A stretch of 64,000 bases of DNA from the NCBI RefSeq assembly GCF_001552255.1, contig NZ_BCQV01000012.1, forward strand, positions 59,990-123,989, read 5' to 3'. Under the pieces are notes generated by a model that was given only the letters and a program-made list of their open reading frames with translations, did no database searches and was not told the DNA's origin. Position numbers and translations under genes: made by a program. The DNA comes from Alicyclobacillus shizuokensis NBRC 103103. Its GTDB lineage: Bacteria; Bacillota; Bacilli; Alicyclobacillales; Alicyclobacillaceae. Positions 53,935-63,362 of the stretch are shown in pieces; positions within the stretch are counted from its first letter, which is position 1; the number at the start of each line of letters is the position of its first letter.

Positions 53935-54921
53935 TCACAAGATGACCAAGGTTTTCACGTGACTCCTGAACGATCCGGTACGCAGACACTCGGGCAGCTC
54001 CGCCAGCGCAATTCGATGCCCCGTGAATACGGGCAGCACATCGCGGCGCCGCCGCAGGAGTTCAATCGCCGCAGGGAACGTGTTGGCATAGCGAAACACG
54101 CCCCGCACCGACACTTCGCGCAGGCACAGGTCCAAACCGTCGAGCTGTACGGCTCCGGCCGCTCCCATTCCGACCAGAATGATGCGCCCGCCTGGCCGCA
54201 CGACTCGCTGCCCCCAGGCTACCGCCTGACCACTGCCGCTGCAGTCGATGACGGCGTCGTACGCGGCATCCCGCTGGGCGTCGAAAACCAGCGTCGAAAA
54301 CCCTAGCTGCTCCGCGACCGTCAACCTGTCGACCTGCACGTCGCACAGTGTCACCACCGCCCCCTCGGCGTCGGCCGCCAGTGCGGTCAACAGGCCGACT
54401 GGACCGGCGCCCAGAATGAGCGCCCGCTCTCCCAGATGCAGCGCCGCCTTGCCCACCGCGGCAATCCCGACCGACAACGGCTCCGCGAGGCTGGCCTCCT
54501 CCGGGGTCAAGCCATTTGCGGGATAGGTGAACGCAGCCGGGTGGTTGACCCGCTCGGTCATCGCTCCGTCCACCGGCGGCGTGGCAAAAAACTGCACGTC
54601 CGGGCAGAGATTGTAACGACCCTGCCGACACTGGGGACACTTTCCGCAGGGGATGCCGGGCTCCAGGGCGACAACCGTCCCGACGGGAAGGTCCACCCCT
54701 TCACCCACGGCCGTGATGACACCACCGACCTCGTGCCCGAGAATCATCGGCTGCCTGAGCACGAAGGAGCCGATGGCCCCCTCCTGGTAGTAATGAACGT
54801 CCGAACCGCAGATGCCCACAGCCCGCACGGCCACCTGCACCCAGCCGGGAGCCGGTGCTTCGGGAGCCGGAATGTCGTCAATCACCAAATCTTCAACCGC
54901 GCGCAATACGGCTGCCTTCAA
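53935..54921 (-). CDS. Zinc-dependent sugar/polyol dehydrogenase (MDR family)
   Basis: This 328-residue medium-chain dehydrogenase has catalytic-zinc residues in GICGSDVHYYQEG and GHEVGG, the structural-zinc cysteines in CGKCPQCRQGRYNLC, and the Rossmann motif ILGAGPVGLLTAL. It resembles sorbitol/xylitol or other polyol dehydrogenases. The TTG at 54921 is chosen because GAGGTGAGGAG lies just upstream and the product then starts LKAAVLRAVEDL, the normal N-terminus. Between GH3 and GH10 genes it may oxidise xylitol, arabitol or a sugar released by those enzymes. Confidence 0.87.
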   Translation of the reverse strand: MKAAVLRAVEDLVIDDIPAPEAPAPGWVQVAVRAVGICGSDVHYYQEGAIGSFVLRQPMILGHEVGGVITAVGEGVDLPVGTVVALEPGIPCGKCPQCRQGRYNLCPDVQFFATPPVDGAMTERVNHPAAFTYPANGLTPEEASLAEPLSVGIAAVGKAALHLGERALILGAGPVGLLTALAADAEGAVVTLCDVQVDRLTVAEQLGFSTLVFDAQRDAAYDAVIDCSGSGQAVAWGQRVVRPGGRIILVGMGAAGAVQLDGLDLCLREVSVRGVFRYANTFPAAIELLRRRRDVLPVFTGHRIALAELPECLRTGSFRSHVKTLVIL

Positions 54922-55021
54922 AGGCTCCTCACCTCGGTTGTCCAGGGAAGTCAAACCCACCCTGGAGAGAATGGGCCTGCCAGACTGCGTCCACACGCAG
55001 CCCGGCAGCAAAGAAAGGGAT

Positions 55022-57376
55022 TCAATGGACGGATGGATGGACCCGGACACGGGTGGTGAACACCTTTTCGTCTTCCACCCTGGCCGTCTCGCCGGTCAGC
55101 GTGAAGGCGCCCTGAAGCCGGATGTCTTCACTGGAAGTGCCTACCATCACCTCGATCTCACCCGGTTCCACAACAAACTCCATGGCTCGGTTGTAAAACC
55201 CGAGCTGGTGAGCGGACAGCGTAAACGTCACCCGCGCCGACTCACCGGCCGTCAGGTGGATGCGGGCAAAGCCCTTTAGCTCCTTCACCGGACGGGTGAC
55301 GTCCGCCTGAGGGTCTCGAATATAAAGCTGGACCACCTCGTCACCGTCACAATCCCCGGTGTTCTGGACCGTACAGCTAATCTCGACCTGCCCGTGCACA
55401 TCCACCTGCAGACTCGAGAAGGTAAGATCCCGATACTCAAAACGAGTGTAACTGAGTCCGTGCCCGAACGGGAAGAGCGGTTTGGTGCTCTCGTCCACAT
55501 AGTTGCCGGTCCAGTGCGAACGCCCGCCGGAAAGCTTATGCCCGTAGTACACCGGGACCTGCCCGACCGAGCGGGGCACGCTGATGGGCAGTCGCCCTGC
55601 CGGGTTCACGTCGCCAAACAGGACATCGACCACCGCCTCGGCCCCCTCTTCGCCCGGAAGCCACGCCTCTACAATTGCCGGAATGTGTTCAGCAATCCAG
55701 GGAATCGCGAGCGGGCGACCGCTGACAAGGACCACGACCGTCGGGGTGCCGGTGGCGGCCACCTCCCGGACCAACCGCTCCTGGTCCCCCAGCAGCCCGA
55801 GCGTCGCCCGGTCCCGCGATTCCCCGGTCGTGCACCCCGCAGTCAGACCCGCTCGGTCCCCGACCACGACCACCGCCACCTCCGCGTCTCTGGCGGCCGC
55901 GATGGCCTCGGACAAGTCGGCGCCGGTCTCCAGTACGTCGCATCCCTTGGCGTAACGGACCTCGGTCCCGGGTCCAACCTTTGCGCGCAGCGCCTGCAGA
56001 ATGCTGTTCATGCGCACAAACTCGTCCACCGTAGCGACATTTTCCGGCATCGGGGTGTGAAAAACATTGTCGTCATCGCGCATCTCCAGCAACGACTCGA
56101 TGTGGCACGGGTACGCGTAGTCCCCGATCATATTGCGCACGCTGTCGGCGTTGGGTCCAATGAGGGCAATCCGCGAAACCCGGCGCGAGAGCGGCAGCAC
56201 ACCGTCGTTCTTCAACAGCACGATGGACTTCTCCGCCGCCTCGCGGGCGAGGCTGCGCTGCTCGGCGTTGTCAAACACGGTGATGACCTGCTCTTCGTCC
56301 ACAAACGGGTGCTCGAACAGACCGAGCCGCATCTTCATGGTCAAAACCCTCCGGACCAACGCATCCACCTCGGCCGCCTCAAGGCGCCCAGAGGCCACGG
56401 CGTCTATGAGCGGCTGAGCGTATACGTCGCGGCTCGGCAGTTCCATGTCCACGCCGGCCTTGACCGCAAACTCGGCCGCCTGGACTTGATCTCTGGCCAC
56501 CCGGTGGTACTCAAAGAGCTGGTTGATAGCGAAGTAGTCGGACACGACAATCCCGTCAAATCCCCAGCGGCCGCGCAGGGTTTCCGCCAGCAGCTCGTAC
56601 GAGTAGTGGCACGGGACGCCGTCAAGCTCATGGTAGCCGGGCATGATGGAAGCCAGACGCGCCTCGCGTACCACTGCCTCAAACGGGTACAGGTACACCT
56701 CCCGCAACTCCCGCTCCGGGATGTGCGCCGGAGCCCAGTTCATCCCACCTTCAGAAGCTCCGTATCCGACAAAGTGCTTGCCAGTGGCGACAACACCCTG
56801 GCGCAGGTTATCGCCCTGCAGCCCCCGCACGTAGGCGATACCCATCTGCGCGACGAGGTACGGATCTTCCCCGAACGTCTCTTCTACTCGGCCCCAACGC
56901 GGATCCCGCGTCACGTCCAAGAGCGGCGCCAGCGCCTGATGTGCGCCCGCCGCCCGCATCTGGGCACGTATCACCTCGCCCACCCGGCGCACCACGTCCA
57001 CATCCCAAGTGCTCGCGATGCCAATCGTCTGCGGGAAACAAGTCGCCCCCTGCGCCATGTAGCCGCTGCACGACTCTTCATGCACCATGGCCGGGATCTT
57101 GAGGCGTGTGTGGTGAATCAGGTAGGACTGAATCTGATTGGCCAGCCGCGCGGTCTCCTGTGGCCCCAGGTTGGTTGCGCCGCCGATGCGGGTCACCTGG
57201 CCGATGCCGTGGTGCATCAGGCGCTCAGCCTTGGACTCGGAAAAGCTCAAACCGTCCAACACCTCGTAGGCCCAGAACGAGGTGAGCTGGGCGACTTTTT
57301 CCTCAAGGGTCATTTGGGCGAGGAGATCGTCCACACGCTCATCGATGGGCCGAGCAGCGTCGAGATAAGGTGTCAT
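55022..57376 (-). CDS. GH3 beta-glucosidase/beta-xylosidase
   Basis: This 784-residue enzyme has the GH3 (beta/alpha)8 domain with the nucleophile Asp in FDGIVVSDYFAINQL (about residue 275), the (alpha/beta)6 sandwich domain starting near KSIVLLKNDGVLPL, and a C-terminal fibronectin-III-like domain (VQLYIRDPQADVTRPVKELKGFARI). No signal peptide is seen, so it works in the cytoplasm. It removes terminal glucose or xylose from imported oligosaccharides. The ATG at 57376 has GGGAGGA upstream. It follows the permease genes in the operon. Confidence 0.92.
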   Translation of the reverse strand: MTPYLDAARPIDERVDDLLAQMTLEEKVAQLTSFWAYEVLDGLSFSESKAERLMHHGIGQVTRIGGATNLGPQETARLANQIQSYLIHHTRLKIPAMVHEESCSGYMAQGATCFPQTIGIASTWDVDVVRRVGEVIRAQMRAAGAHQALAPLLDVTRDPRWGRVEETFGEDPYLVAQMGIAYVRGLQGDNLRQGVVATGKHFVGYGASEGGMNWAPAHIPERELREVYLYPFEAVVREARLASIMPGYHELDGVPCHYSYELLAETLRGRWGFDGIVVSDYFAINQLFEYHRVARDQVQAAEFAVKAGVDMELPSRDVYAQPLIDAVASGRLEAAEVDALVRRVLTMKMRLGLFEHPFVDEEQVITVFDNAEQRSLAREAAEKSIVLLKNDGVLPLSRRVSRIALIGPNADSVRNMIGDYAYPCHIESLLEMRDDDNVFHTPMPENVATVDEFVRMNSILQALRAKVGPGTEVRYAKGCDVLETGADLSEAIAAARDAEVAVVVVGDRAGLTAGCTTGESRDRATLGLLGDQERLVREVAATGTPTVVVLVSGRPLAIPWIAEHIPAIVEAWLPGEEGAEAVVDVLFGDVNPAGRLPISVPRSVGQVPVYYGHKLSGGRSHWTGNYVDESTKPLFPFGHGLSYTRFEYRDLTFSSLQVDVHGQVEISCTVQNTGDCDGDEVVQLYIRDPQADVTRPVKELKGFARIHLTAGESARVTFTLSAHQLGFYNRAMEFVVEPGEIEVMVGTSSEDIRLQGAFTLTGETARVEDEKVFTTRVRVHPSVH

Positions 57377-57489
57377 GTTGCCATTCCTCCCTGCTCCAGG
57401 TAGAGTGCTTTCTGTCACGGTCATGCACTGATGGCTATTCCGGCACATGCGGTCCGAGGGCTCCGACGGGACCTCCGATTCGGTGTGTT

Positions 57490-58365
57490 TTACTTTCCGA
57501 AGCCGGCAAGCATGCCTTGCAGCAGGTACCGGCGGCCAAAGATGTAGGCCAAGATCAGCGGGAGGGCGGATAAGATCACGGCCGCCATGATGACAGGTAC
57601 GTTAATCGTATATTGGCCTTGGAAGCTCACGATGGCCAGCGGCATCACGCGGGATTGGTCGCTCTGGGTCAACACCAACGGAAACAAGAAGTTGTTCCAC
57701 GCTTGCACAAAGTCGTAGATACCCACTGAGACCAACGCGGGCCGCGTGACGGGAATGACGAGATGGCGCAGGACCTGGAAGTCCGTCGCTCCTTCCAGCT
57801 GCATGGCCTCGTACAGCTCTTTCGGCACATCGCGAATGAAGTTGACGAGAATCAGAATTGTGAGCGGCAGACCGAAGGCGACGGAGGGCAAAATCAACCC
57901 CAGCAGGGTGTCATACAGGCCCAGGTGACTCACCATCACATAGATAGGGATGATGGCCGCCTGAATAGGCAGCGCCAACCCGACCAGAAAGACTTGAAAC
58001 ACGATGCGGACCACTCGATTGTCTGTGCGCACCACTACAAACGCGAATAGTATCGAAAACAACACGACCAGCAGAACGGTGACCACCGACACGATGAGAC
58101 TGTTGAGAAAGTAGTGGCCAAAATTCGCTTGGAGAACAGTGGCGTAATTCGCCAAGTTGCTCGTGGTCGACGGCAGCCACGGATTACCGACCAGGAACCC
58201 CTGTTGAGAGCGGAGACTGGTCATGAGCATATAGAGAATCGGGTAAAACGAGACGACGAGCCACACGATGCCAAAGAACAGTCCAACCACACGCCAGAAC
58301 ACAGGCGGACGCTGGACGCTGGCCATCCGCGTCCGCACCCTGCGATTGGCCTGTACTGCCTCCAT
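57490..58365 (-). CDS. Sugar ABC transporter permease, MalG/MsmG type
   Basis: This 291-residue permease has six helices and the EAA loop KELYEAMQLEGATDFQVLRHLVIPVTRPAL near residue 195, with the usual RRYLLQGMLAGFGK end. It starts seven bases after the first permease gene and forms the channel with it. As for most family 1 sugar systems, no ATPase gene is present. Confidence 0.92.
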   Translation of the reverse strand: MEAVQANRRVRTRMASVQRPPVFWRVVGLFFGIVWLVVSFYPILYMLMTSLRSQQGFLVGNPWLPSTTSNLANYATVLQANFGHYFLNSLIVSVVTVLLVVLFSILFAFVVVRTDNRVVRIVFQVFLVGLALPIQAAIIPIYVMVSHLGLYDTLLGLILPSVAFGLPLTILILVNFIRDVPKELYEAMQLEGATDFQVLRHLVIPVTRPALVSVGIYDFVQAWNNFLFPLVLTQSDQSRVMPLAIVSFQGQYTINVPVIMAAVILSALPLILAYIFGRRYLLQGMLAGFGK

Positions 58366-58372
58366 CCTACGT

Positions 58373-59263
58373 TCACATCCCTTCCATCTGGCTCTCCATA
58401 CGGTTGAAGCCGGTCGCCCGCAGCATGATGAGCGAAAGTATCACGCCGGCAACCGCAAGGATAACAGCCAGCACGCTGCCGTAACCGATATGCTGGTTGA
58501 CGAACGCCTGTTTGTACATGTCCATCGCCAACACGTTGGTGGCGTCGCCCGGTCCGCCGTCCGTCAATACATAGATCAGATCGAAGTACGTCAACGATCC
58601 GGTCAAAATCAGCACTGTCGAAGTGGCAAACGTATACTTGAGTTGAGGCAGCGTAATCCGAAAGAAGATGGCGGTCGGACTGGCTCCGTCAATCCGAGCC
58701 GCTTCATACAAGGAATCAGGAATTTGCCGGGCGCCGCCTTGGTACAACAGCGTATGAAAGGGAATAAACTGCCACGCGATGACCAGGGCCACAATCAACA
58801 GGGCCACGTGCGGATTCCCCAACCAGTTCTGCATCCCGTTACCGATGTGCAGGGCCTTGAGCAGAGCCGTCACCAATCCAAAGTTGGGGTTGAAAATGTA
58901 CGACCAGGTGATGCCAATCGCCGTCGAGGAGAATAGCAAAGGCGTGAAGTAAAACACCGCCAACACAGCCCTGTGCCGCTGGGGACTGGACAGGTACACT
59001 CCCAACAGGAGACTGAGCGGCGTCTGTATTACCCACGACAGAATCATGATCCACAGAGTTAAGCGCAACGCCTTAAGGGCCTCAGCGTCGTGAAACACCT
59101 GCTGCCAGTTGCCCAAGCCGATCCATGCCGCCGTGCCGATGCCGTTCCAGTTCAATCCACTGAAATACACCGCTATCACCATCGGCACCAACGCAAAGAC
59201 GGCAAAGAACACGACTGCCGGCACCATCATGAGCCATCGCTGCGCGTTCATCCGCGAACTCAC
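58373..59263 (-). CDS. Sugar ABC transporter permease, MalF/MsmF type
   Basis: This 296-residue permease has six helices and the EAA loop DSLYEAARIDGASPTAIFFRITLPQLKYTF near residue 210. The start is a GTG with GGGGGGA upstream. It lies 52 bases after the binding-protein gene and just before its partner permease. Confidence 0.92.
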   Translation of the reverse strand: MSSRMNAQRWLMMVPAVVFFAVFALVPMVIAVYFSGLNWNGIGTAAWIGLGNWQQVFHDAEALKALRLTLWIMILSWVIQTPLSLLLGVYLSSPQRHRAVLAVFYFTPLLFSSTAIGITWSYIFNPNFGLVTALLKALHIGNGMQNWLGNPHVALLIVALVIAWQFIPFHTLLYQGGARQIPDSLYEAARIDGASPTAIFFRITLPQLKYTFATSTVLILTGSLTYFDLIYVLTDGGPGDATNVLAMDMYKQAFVNQHIGYGSVLAVILAVAGVILSLIMLRATGFNRMESQMEGM

Positions 59264-59315
59264 AGTGTTCCCCCCTAACCCGACGCCACGGTCGCGGCGC
59301 CGGGCCGTTCGTCTA

Positions 59316-60680
59316 TTACTTGTGCAGGTACTTGTTCATGTCGTCCGAGAACTGCTGGGGAGTCATCTGCTTCAGAAACAACTTGTCCAAATCGGTCAAC
59401 AGTTGCTGAGCTTCCGTGGGCGACAACGCCTGGTCCCAAGACATCTGGAAGTTCGGCGCCTTCTTGACCAAGTCGTAGACAAAGGACATGTAGTTGCCGT
59501 TATCCGCGTTTTTCAGCTCCGTCTCAATGCCAGCAACCGGAGGAACCTGGCCCTGTTTAATGAAGTTTTTCACCGTCTGATCGTCCAGCACTGCATCCTT
59601 CAAGAAGGTCACTGCGGCGGCCTTATGCTTGGAGTCTGTCGCGATGGAATAGTAGTTGCTGGGGTTTCCGGCAATGTCGTTCGGATCTCCCTTGCCGCCG
59701 GTCACCGCCGGGAACGGCATCCAGCCCAGATCACTTTGCGTGAACGCTTTGTTGTTGGTCTGCATGGTGGAGAACTCCCAGCTGCCCATCAGGTACATGG
59801 CTGCCTTCCCTGTATAGAGGAGAGCCGTCGCGGACCCATCGTTTTGCCCGACAGAACTGAACCCAGGCTCGAAGGCTCCCGCGTCCACCAACTGCTGAAT
59901 CATCTTGTTGGCCTTGAGGACAGCCGGATTTGACCAGGCATTTGCCTTTCCGGCCGCGATGTCATTGAAGACCTGTGGCCCGCCAATCCGGTCCACCAGA
60001 TACTCCTCCCACATCAGGTCGGGCCACTTGTCCTTGCCGCCCAAGGCGATAGGAATGATTCCGTGTTGTTTGAACACGGAGACGTCGCGCATCAGGTCGT
60101 CCCACGTCTTGGGAGGCGTCAAGTTATACTGTTTGAACAACGACTTGTTGTAGAACATGAAAACCGGTTGCACATAATTGTTCGGCACCCCATAAATCTT
60201 GCCACCAAATGTAACCGGCTTCATCACGGACGGAAGAAATTTGTTTTTCCACGACGGGTCTTTATCGTATTCCGACGTCAAATCGTATACATCGCCTGCA
60301 TCAATGTAGGACTTGAGTATACCGCCGCCCCAACCAAAGAAGATATCGGGGGCGTTGTGGGCACCCATGGCCACCTGGAGTTTCTGCTTGTACGGATCGT
60401 TCTCAAAAAACTGAACCTGCGCGTCAATCTTCGGGTGTTTCTCATTGAAGCCGTTCACCATGTCCTTGATGACCGTTTGCAAATCGCCGGTTTGGATATC
60501 CCACAAGGTGATTTTCGTCTTCTCGGACGCGCTTCCACTGGAAGTTCCGCCATTGGTGTTGTCGGATTCGCCCGAACTTGCGCTTCCACACCCGGCCGCC
60601 GCGACCACGCTCAAGGCTAAGGCAGCCGACACGCCGACATAACGCAAGCGCTTTCTATTTGTCAAATCCAACACCCCCAT
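59316..60680 (-). CDS. Extracellular sugar-binding lipoprotein, MsmE type
   Basis: This 454-residue lipoprotein has the signal LRYVGVSAALALSVVAAAGC with lipid-carrying Cys and a Ser/Gly/Asn linker, followed by a family 1 binding-protein body (KHPKIDAQVQFFENDPYKQKLQVAMGAHNAPDIFFGWGGG). It is the first gene of the operon with two permeases, GH3, dehydrogenase and GH10, so the ligand is probably a xylo- or gluco-oligosaccharide. The exact start is uncertain: a GTG two codons and a TTG five codons in are alternatives. A xylO-like site lies right before it. Confidence 0.9.
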   Translation of the reverse strand: MGVLDLTNRKRLRYVGVSAALALSVVAAAGCGSASSGESDNTNGGTSSGSASEKTKITLWDIQTGDLQTVIKDMVNGFNEKHPKIDAQVQFFENDPYKQKLQVAMGAHNAPDIFFGWGGGILKSYIDAGDVYDLTSEYDKDPSWKNKFLPSVMKPVTFGGKIYGVPNNYVQPVFMFYNKSLFKQYNLTPPKTWDDLMRDVSVFKQHGIIPIALGGKDKWPDLMWEEYLVDRIGGPQVFNDIAAGKANAWSNPAVLKANKMIQQLVDAGAFEPGFSSVGQNDGSATALLYTGKAAMYLMGSWEFSTMQTNNKAFTQSDLGWMPFPAVTGGKGDPNDIAGNPSNYYSIATDSKHKAAAVTFLKDAVLDDQTVKNFIKQGQVPPVAGIETELKNADNGNYMSFVYDLVKKAPNFQMSWDQALSPTEAQQLLTDLDKLFLKQMTPQQFSDDMNKYLHK

Positions 60681-60683
60681 GTC

Positions 60684-60710
60684 ATTCGTTTAATTAAGCA
60701 ACAAATAATT
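60684..60710. promoter_or_regulatory. xylO-like operator between the MsmE-type gene and the GH36 gene
   Basis: ATTCGTTTAATTAAGCAACA and the following AATAATT resemble Bacillus xylO (half-sites GTTTA and AACAAA). It lies immediately before the binding-protein start and could control both divergent units. A perfect 15-base palindrome of GGAAAAA arms (60759-60773) and a plus-strand promoter (TTGTTT 60774-60779, TACAGT 60798-60803, 18 bases apart) lie in the same 194-base region. Confidence 0.6.
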
Positions 60711-60874
60711 GATGATTGAATGTATTCGAGACGTTTCATCAGATTCCTGCTATTTGTCGGAAAAAGTTTTTCCTTGTTTTTCACCTCTTTTCCACTGTAC
60801 AGTAAGAGGTTTTCGCCCGGCAGCGTCGAAGCAACACTACGGTTGTTGGACTACGTGCCAGAGGAGGGAACCAC

Positions 60875-63082
60875 GTGCCGATTCACTACGACGCCTCCCG
60901 TCGTCAGTTCCATCTGCAAACACCGAACTCCAGCTATGTCCTCCGCGTCACATCGGAGGGCTATCTGGCTCACGTATACTGGGGCCCGCGGCTGCGCAAT
61001 CCAAAGCTTCCGGACGCGCTACGGCTCGTCCCGCGCGCCTTTTCGCCAAACCCGCACCCCAATCGGCCGGAGCTTTCACTCGACACTTTGCCCCAGGAGT
61101 TCCCGGCGTACGGCAACTCCGACTTTCGAGCGCCTGCGTTCCAGGTGCAGAATCCGGACGGATCGACCGTGACCGACTTGCGCTATGCAACCCACCGTAT
61201 CCTGCCCGGCAAGCCGGGTTTGCCAGGCCTGCCGGCCACCTACGTGGAATCGCCCGACGAGGCGGAGACGCTCGAAATCGACTTGGCGGACAATCTGAGC
61301 GGCCTGAACGTCACCTTGTCCTACAGTGTGTTTCGGGACTACGACGCCATCGCCCGATCCGCTCGTTTCCGCAACACAAACACCCAAGCCCTACGCCTTC
61401 TACGGGCACTGAGCCTAAGTGTAGATTTTGCCGACGACGCGTTCGACATGTTGCACCTCTCGGGGGCGTGGGCCCGGGAGCGTCACCTGATGCGCCGACC
61501 GCTGCGGTCGGGTTTGCAGTCGGTGGAGAGCCGCCGCGGGACCAGCAGCCACCAACATAACCCGTTTGTGGCGCTGATGCGCCAGGACGCCCACCTGCAC
61601 CACGGGGAGGTCTACGCGGTAAATCTCGTGTACAGCGGAAACTTCGTGGCCAGCGTCGAAGTGGATCAATTCTCCACCGCTCGTCTGCAAATCGGCATCA
61701 ACCCGTTCGACTTCACCTGGCACCTTGCGCCGGGCGAAACCTTTCAAACCCCAGAAGCGGTGATGACTTTCTCCAATCGCGGATTGACGGGGATGACGCA
61801 GACCTATCACGCCCTCTACCGCAACCACCTGTGCCGAGGCGTGCATCGAGACCGACCGCGTCCTATCCTTATTAATAGTTGGGAAGCGATGTATTTTGAT
61901 TTTCACGTTGAAGAGTTGGAACAGTTGGCCCGGGAGGCAAAAGACCTGGGCATCGAACTGTTTGTACTCGATGACGGCTGGTTTGGCAAACGCAACGACG
62001 ACCGCACCTCATTGGGCGACTGGGTGGTCAACAGCGAGAAGATCCCCTGCGGCTTAGATGGACTGGCCGAACGGATGCATGCGTTGGGGCTTTCGTTTGG
62101 TCTGTGGGTGGAACCGGAGATGGTGTCGCCGGATAGCGATTTGTACCGCGCCCACCCCGACTGGTGCCTGCACGTCGCCGGGCGCGAGAAATCGGAAGGG
62201 CGCAATCAACTGGTGCTCGACTTGTCCCGGGACGATGTGTGTGAGTATATCATCGATGCGATGAGTCAGGTGTTCGCGAGTGCCCGCATTGATTACGTCA
62301 AGTGGGATATGAACCGGCACTTGACCGAGGTGGGATCGGCCCAGTGGCCCGCCGAGCGACAGCGGGAGGTCGGACACCGGTACGTCCTCGGCCTCTATCG
62401 CATTCTCGAGACGTTGACACAGCGTTTTCCGCATATCCTGTTTGAGAGCTGCTCGGGCGGCGGTGGACGGTTTGACCCGGGTATGCTGTATTACATGCCG
62501 CAGACCTGGACCAGCGACGACACGGACGCCGTGGAGCGCCTCTACATCCAATTTGGCACCAGCCTGATCTACCCCGTCGTCACCATGGGAGCACACGTCT
62601 CCAGCGTGCCGAACCACCAAGTTGGGCGCAGCACTCCGCTCAAGACACGCGGGGACGTGGCCATGTCAGCCAATTTCGGCTATGAACTCGACATTCGGCA
62701 CCTGAGCGAGGCGGACAAGCAGGAGATCCGACGGCAGGTGGGGAAGTACAAGGAGATCCGCCAGCTTATTCAGTTTGGCGTCTACTACCCGCTGCAAAAC
62801 CCCTTCGACGAGCAGGACGCGGCGTGGATGTTTGTCGCAGAAGATGGTCACGAGGCCGTAGTGTTTTGGTTTGGTACAAGAGCCGAGCCCAACGGCCGGC
62901 TGCGCCGACTGCGGCTAATGGGATTGAAATCCGAACTCAGCTACACCGTCACCCAGGATGGAAGAGCGACGAGCGAGGAACCGGTGGGCGGCGATGAGCT
63001 GATGGCGATTGGGTTGGCCATTCCGTTCCCGAATACGGATTTTCAAAGCACGACGTGGCACCTGCGGGCGGTGAACAGTTGA
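60875..63082 (+). CDS. Alpha-galactosidase, GH36
   Basis: This 735-residue enzyme has the GH36 bacterial layout: an N-terminal beta-supersandwich, a TIM barrel (INSWEAMYFDFHVEELEQLAREAKDLGIELFVLDDGWFGKRNDD) and a C-terminal beta domain. The nucleophile is Asp478 in YVKWDMNR and the acid/base Asp548 in TWTSDDTDA, the same numbers as in Geobacillus AgaA. There is no signal peptide. It cleaves alpha-galactosyl side groups from galactomannan or raffinose-type oligosaccharides. The GTG start has GAGGAGGGAA upstream. It is divergent from the sugar ABC operon. Confidence 0.94.
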   Translation: MPIHYDASRRQFHLQTPNSSYVLRVTSEGYLAHVYWGPRLRNPKLPDALRLVPRAFSPNPHPNRPELSLDTLPQEFPAYGNSDFRAPAFQVQNPDGSTVTDLRYATHRILPGKPGLPGLPATYVESPDEAETLEIDLADNLSGLNVTLSYSVFRDYDAIARSARFRNTNTQALRLLRALSLSVDFADDAFDMLHLSGAWARERHLMRRPLRSGLQSVESRRGTSSHQHNPFVALMRQDAHLHHGEVYAVNLVYSGNFVASVEVDQFSTARLQIGINPFDFTWHLAPGETFQTPEAVMTFSNRGLTGMTQTYHALYRNHLCRGVHRDRPRPILINSWEAMYFDFHVEELEQLAREAKDLGIELFVLDDGWFGKRNDDRTSLGDWVVNSEKIPCGLDGLAERMHALGLSFGLWVEPEMVSPDSDLYRAHPDWCLHVAGREKSEGRNQLVLDLSRDDVCEYIIDAMSQVFASARIDYVKWDMNRHLTEVGSAQWPAERQREVGHRYVLGLYRILETLTQRFPHILFESCSGGGGRFDPGMLYYMPQTWTSDDTDAVERLYIQFGTSLIYPVVTMGAHVSSVPNHQVGRSTPLKTRGDVAMSANFGYELDIRHLSEADKQEIRRQVGKYKEIRQLIQFGVYYPLQNPFDEQDAAWMFVAEDGHEAVVFWFGTRAEPNGRLRRLRLMGLKSELSYTVTQDGRATSEEPVGGDELMAIGLAIPFPNTDFQSTTWHLRAVNS

Positions 63083-63104
63083 ATACAAAGAGCTGAGGGT
63101 ATCG

Positions 63105-63145
63105 GCGCATGCGTGTGTGACTCGCTCCCATCCCCACGCATGCGC
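63105..63145. repeat. Inverted repeat after the GH36 gene
   Basis: GCGCATGCGTG (63105-63115) and CACGCATGCGC (63135-63145) form an 11-bp stem with a 19-base loop, 23 bases after the stop codon. There is no U-tract, so it is a Rho-type stop or stabilising hairpin at most. The interval to 63362 otherwise holds a CAAAC/GTTTG dyad (about 63226-63243) that may be the autoregulatory site of the ROK gene. Confidence 0.45.
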
Positions 63146-63362
63146 GATGCACTTGTGTAGGTGTGCGGGCATCGGCATGAGAATGGCACATTCACAACCC
63201 TGCCAAGTTATTGGATGGTTGACTGAACAAACTATTTATGGTTTGCTGACGAAAAGACCTCAATCATGGGCCGGGTGCGGCATGATGGCGTGATGATATT
63301 TGAACTGGTTGTGGCCTTGTCTCGTAAATAGAAAATGAATTCAGATAGAGGACGATAGCAGC

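Noticed and set aside
55394..57403. A 669-codon plus-strand open frame opposite the GH3 gene
   Set aside because: It is very rich in Arg, His and Pro, has no recognisable domain, and mirrors a full-length GH3 enzyme.
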